Shown here: piece after piece, positions 62,198-64,000 of the stretch
Numbering within the stretch: position 1 is the first letter of the stretch
Layout: every line of letters begins with the position of its first letter
From: Thiomicrorhabdus aquaedulcis
GTDB lineage: Bacteria; Pseudomonadota; Gammaproteobacteria; Thiomicrospirales; Thiomicrospiraceae
Assembly: GCF_004001325.1 (NCBI RefSeq)
Contig: NZ_AP018722.1
Span: 2,376,206 to 2,440,205 of the forward strand
Direction: 5' to 3'
Length of the DNA stretch: 64,000 nucleotides
Position numbers and translations under genes: made by a program
The notes under the pieces: model-generated
What the model was told of the DNA's origin: nothing
The model's database searches: none
What the model saw: the letters and a program-made list of their open reading frames with translations, nothing else

Positions 62198-62231
62198 TGA
62201 TTTTTAGTTCAGGAGCGAACTAAAAATCACC
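62198..62231 (-). promoter_or_regulatory. Hairpin between rpmH and rnpA
   Basis: A perfect 14-bp stem GTGATTTTTAGTTC/GAACTAAAAATCAC with a 6-base loop lies nine bases past the rpmH stop. It lacks a good T-run. Probably an attenuator or mRNA stabiliser setting L34 far above RnpA. Confidence 0.75.
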
Positions 62232-62239
62232 AACAGAAA

Positions 62240-62374
62240 TTATACAGTTAAGCTTTTGCGGCCTTTAGCACGACGCGCGGCTAAAACTTTACGACCGTTT
62301 TTAGTCGCCATACGAGCACGGAAACCGTGAGTACGTGCGCGCTTGATAACACTTGGCTGATAAGTACGTTTCAT
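62240..62374 (-). CDS. rpmH: 50S ribosomal protein L34
   Basis: A 44-residue L34 from the ATG at 62374 with AAGGAAAA upstream: [20 protein letters not shown] then [20 protein letters not shown], conserved throughout. First gene of the rpmH-rnpA-yidC cluster near oriC. An upstream in-frame extension to 62440 is not coding. Confidence 0.98.
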   Translation of the reverse strand: MKRTYQPSVIKRARTHGFRARMATKNGRKVLAARRAKGRKSLTV

Positions 62375-62567
62375 GTCAATTTTCCTTAAAAATTCTATTC
62401 CGCAATCGGAAAACCCGGAATTATATAGATTAATCAACAATAAAACAAATTAATTAACCGGCATTTTACAAAATTATCGTGGCAAGCAGGGTAAAAATGC
62501 ATGAATGAACCTTTTCTGCCCACATAACCCCGTTTAAAACCTGTCTTTAAACTGCTTAAAACTGCTT

Positions 62568-63020
62568 TTATCCCGGGCTTAATGTTACAAAAGCGACCAC
62601 AATATAACGCGCCAATTTACCTACGGTTACCAACAGCAAAAACCAACCTATGTTCACTTTAAGCAAACCGGCCACCACCGTAAGCGGGTCGCCAATAACG
62701 GGCACCCAAGCCAATAATAAACTCCACGTGCCGTAGGTTTTAAAATGCTGTTGCGCGCTTTCAAGCTTGGCGGGAGGCACTTTTAAAACATTGCTCACCA
62801 AATAAGTACCGCCCCAAAACCCTAAAGCGTAATTTGTTAAAGACCCCAATACATTGCCTAGCGTGGCCACGGCCACTAATGAAACTGGGTCAAGGCCATT
62901 TAACAGCAAAACACTTAACACCACTTCAGAGCCCAATGGCAGAATGGTGGCGGCTAAAAAAGACGCCAAAAAAAGTCCCATCATGCCAAATTCAAGCCAG
63001 GTTTCCATTTTTAACCACAT
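62568..63020 (-). CDS. YqaA/DedA-like membrane protein
   Basis: A 150-residue membrane protein of the YqaA branch of the DedA/VTT superfamily. It has FLAATILPLGSEVVL near 20, GNVLGSLTNYALGFWGG near 55, and a C-terminal LLAWVPVIGDPLTVVAGLLKV. These proteins are membrane scramblase/transport relatives of uncertain role. The start could be residue 5 (63008). Located between rpmH and the origin, divergent from the TauE/SafE gene with a gap of 39 bases. Confidence 0.85.
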   Translation of the reverse strand: MWLKMETWLEFGMMGLFLASFLAATILPLGSEVVLSVLLLNGLDPVSLVAVATLGNVLGSLTNYALGFWGGTYLVSNVLKVPPAKLESAQQHFKTYGTWSLLLAWVPVIGDPLTVVAGLLKVNIGWFLLLVTVGKLARYIVVAFVTLSPG

Positions 63021-63059
63021 CCATTTGTTAAACTTAACGCTTATTTTAAACGCGCAACA

Positions 63060-63875
63060 GTGACCATAATGCCCGAACTGATTTTTATATACGAAGTATT
63101 AACCTATTTACTGACCGGTGCCATCGCTGGATTGGCCGCGGGACTGCTGGGCATTGGCGGTGGTTTGCTTATCGTACCGGTATTAAGCACGGTTTTTTTA
63201 ATTTTTTTGAACATAACCGACGTTGTGCATTTGGCTATTGGCACCTCGTTAGCCACTATTATTATTACCTCTTATGCCTCGGTCAAAGCCCATCACCAAA
63301 AAGAGGCTGTGCGTTGGGACATTGTTAAAATGATGAGTTTGGGGGTGTTGGCTGGCGCATTTTTAGGCGGTTGGGGCTCACAATTTGTAGCTTCAAATTA
63401 TTTGGGCATGATTTTTGGTGGGCTTGAACTCATCATTGCTGTTTATATGTTGCTTAATATCAAACCCAGCCCACAAAGAAATCTACCAGGCCTGGTTACT
63501 AACAATGTAGTTGGCGGCACTATTGGTGCAGTGTCTTCACTGGTGGGCATTGGTGGCGGCACGCTCACAACACCTTACTTAGTCTGGAACAATATTCATA
63601 TTCACCATGCCATTGCCACCTCGGCCGCCATCAGTATACCGGTGGCCGTGGCGGGCAGTATTGGGTTTATTATCGCTGGCTTAAACACCCCCAATTTACC
63701 ACCCTACACCACCGGCTATATCTATTGGCCTGCTTTTTTTGGCATTGTATTGGCTAGCTACTTTACCGCCCCCATTGGGGCACGCTGGGCTCACCGCTTG
63801 CCTGTTTTGACTCTTAAACGACTGTTTGCTGGCTTGCTGATATTGCTCGCTATAAAAATGTTATTTTTTATTTAA
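63060..63875 (+). CDS. TauE/SafE family sulfite/sulfonate exporter-like protein
   Basis: A 271-residue membrane protein with two repeats, each carrying the family Gly motif: GLLGIGGGLLIVPVL near 29-43 and LVGIGGGTLTTPYLVW near 160. Seven to eight helices are likely. Members move sulfite, sulfoacetate or related anions outward; the substrate here is unknown. The start may be GTG at 63060 or ATG at 63069; no good ribosome site. It contains a palindrome copy (LPGLV). The last gene before the origin region. Confidence 0.87.
   Translation: MTIMPELIFIYEVLTYLLTGAIAGLAAGLLGIGGGLLIVPVLSTVFLIFLNITDVVHLAIGTSLATIIITSYASVKAHHQKEAVRWDIVKMMSLGVLAGAFLGGWGSQFVASNYLGMIFGGLELIIAVYMLLNIKPSPQRNLPGLVTNNVVGGTIGAVSSLVGIGGGTLTTPYLVWNNIHIHHAIATSAAISIPVAVAGSIGFIIAGLNTPNLPPYTTGYIYWPAFFGIVLASYFTAPIGARWAHRLPVLTLKRLFAGLLILLAIKMLFFI
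63485..63496. repeat. 12-bp palindrome (in TauE/SafE gene)
   Basis: Exact ACCAGGCCTGGT read as Pro-Gly-Leu-Val, less than 500 bases from the DnaA boxes. Confidence 0.9.
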
Positions 63876-64000
63876 TTTAACAACTGGATAAAATCATTTA
63901 TTTACATAGGGTTAATTATAAAAAAACACCACTTATCCACACAACTTATGCACAAGGTTATCCACAGATTGTGGCTTGGTATTAAAGTTATTCACAGGTA
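63876..64000. other. oriC: Putative oriC / dnaA upstream region (partial)
   Basis: AT-rich DNA (63876-63930) is followed by four DnaA boxes in the same orientation: TTATCCACA 63933, TTATGCACA 63946, TTATCCACA 63958 and TTATTCACA 63988. Spacings are 13, 12 and 30 bases. The rpmH-rnpA-yidC cluster nearby and the strand bias support an origin. The region continues beyond the window, probably to dnaA. Confidence 0.8.

Overview
The window is a stretch of bacterial chromosome from a gammaproteobacterium. The evidence is the gene order rpmH-rnpA-yidC-mnmE with mnmG-rsmG-parA-parB-atp-glmU further from the origin, an rrn operon with tRNA-Ile and tRNA-Ala in the spacer, ubiC/ubiA for ubiquinone, and long-form QueF. 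Base composition is moderate. A Thiomicrospira-like sulfur oxidiser is my guess only; I cannot place it below class by reading. The right edge (about 63.88-64.0 kb) is an AT-rich tract with four same-strand DnaA boxes, so it is oriC or the dnaA upstream region. Nearly all large housekeeping genes lie on the minus strand and so are transcribed away from the origin.

Layout. 0-2.3 kb: end of an AGCS symporter, a hydratase-family gene, a YebC/YeeN-type regulator and a MITE. 2.3-4.8 kb: a signalling protein joining a metallo-beta-lactamase-type phosphodiesterase, GAF and HD-GYP domains, frameshifted as read. 4.8-10.5 kb: a secreted hydrolase, an ArsR-rhodanese regulator, an outer-membrane-type protein, and a large lipoprotein whose first codons are a 7-bp tandem repeat (probable phase variation). 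10.8-13.8 kb: an Rpn-like nuclease and minCDE. 13.9-17.3 kb: small accessory genes. 17.4-20.3 kb: recG and ubiC. 20.5-24.9 kb: a three-gene envelope operon (OmpA-type lipoprotein, five-TM coiled-coil protein, secreted VWA-like protein) of unknown function, then a DUF1840 gene. 25-30.7 kb: a PAS/Cache chemoreceptor, two unknown genes and ubiA. 31-44.4 kb: glmU, the complete atp operon with atpI and an atpZ-like gene, parB, parA, rsmG and mnmG. 44.5-46.9 kb: a lipoprotein, queF and two membrane proteins. 47.0-52.7 kb: the rrn operon with its promoter, phased A-tracts and a DnaA-box pair upstream. 52.9-57.8 kb: an IMPACT-family protein and an RND pump with adaptor. 58-62.4 kb: mnmE, an unknown small gene, yidC, rnpA and rpmH, with yidD missing and a transposon-end scar in its usual place. 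62.5-63.9 kb: a YqaA/DedA-like and a TauE/SafE-like membrane protein.

The most striking non-gene signal is a perfect 12-bp palindrome, ACCAGGCCTGGT. I counted 19 exact copies, plus three more with the 10-bp core. They lie between genes, inside coding regions, in a terminator stem, and fused to TGA stop codons. It behaves like a genome-wide signature element comparable in kind to HIP1 or an uptake sequence. A second signal concerns sequence quality: five genes (the HD-GYP protein, a Gln-rich secreted protein, the OmpA lipoprotein, rsmG and the end of mnmG) all become normal if one A is added to a run of five or six A. This looks like systematic homopolymer under-calling. Two IS5-type MITEs with 3-bp target duplications, several isolated transposon ends and three REP-like double hairpins complete the repeat content. 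No CRISPR array, prophage or intact transposase was seen.
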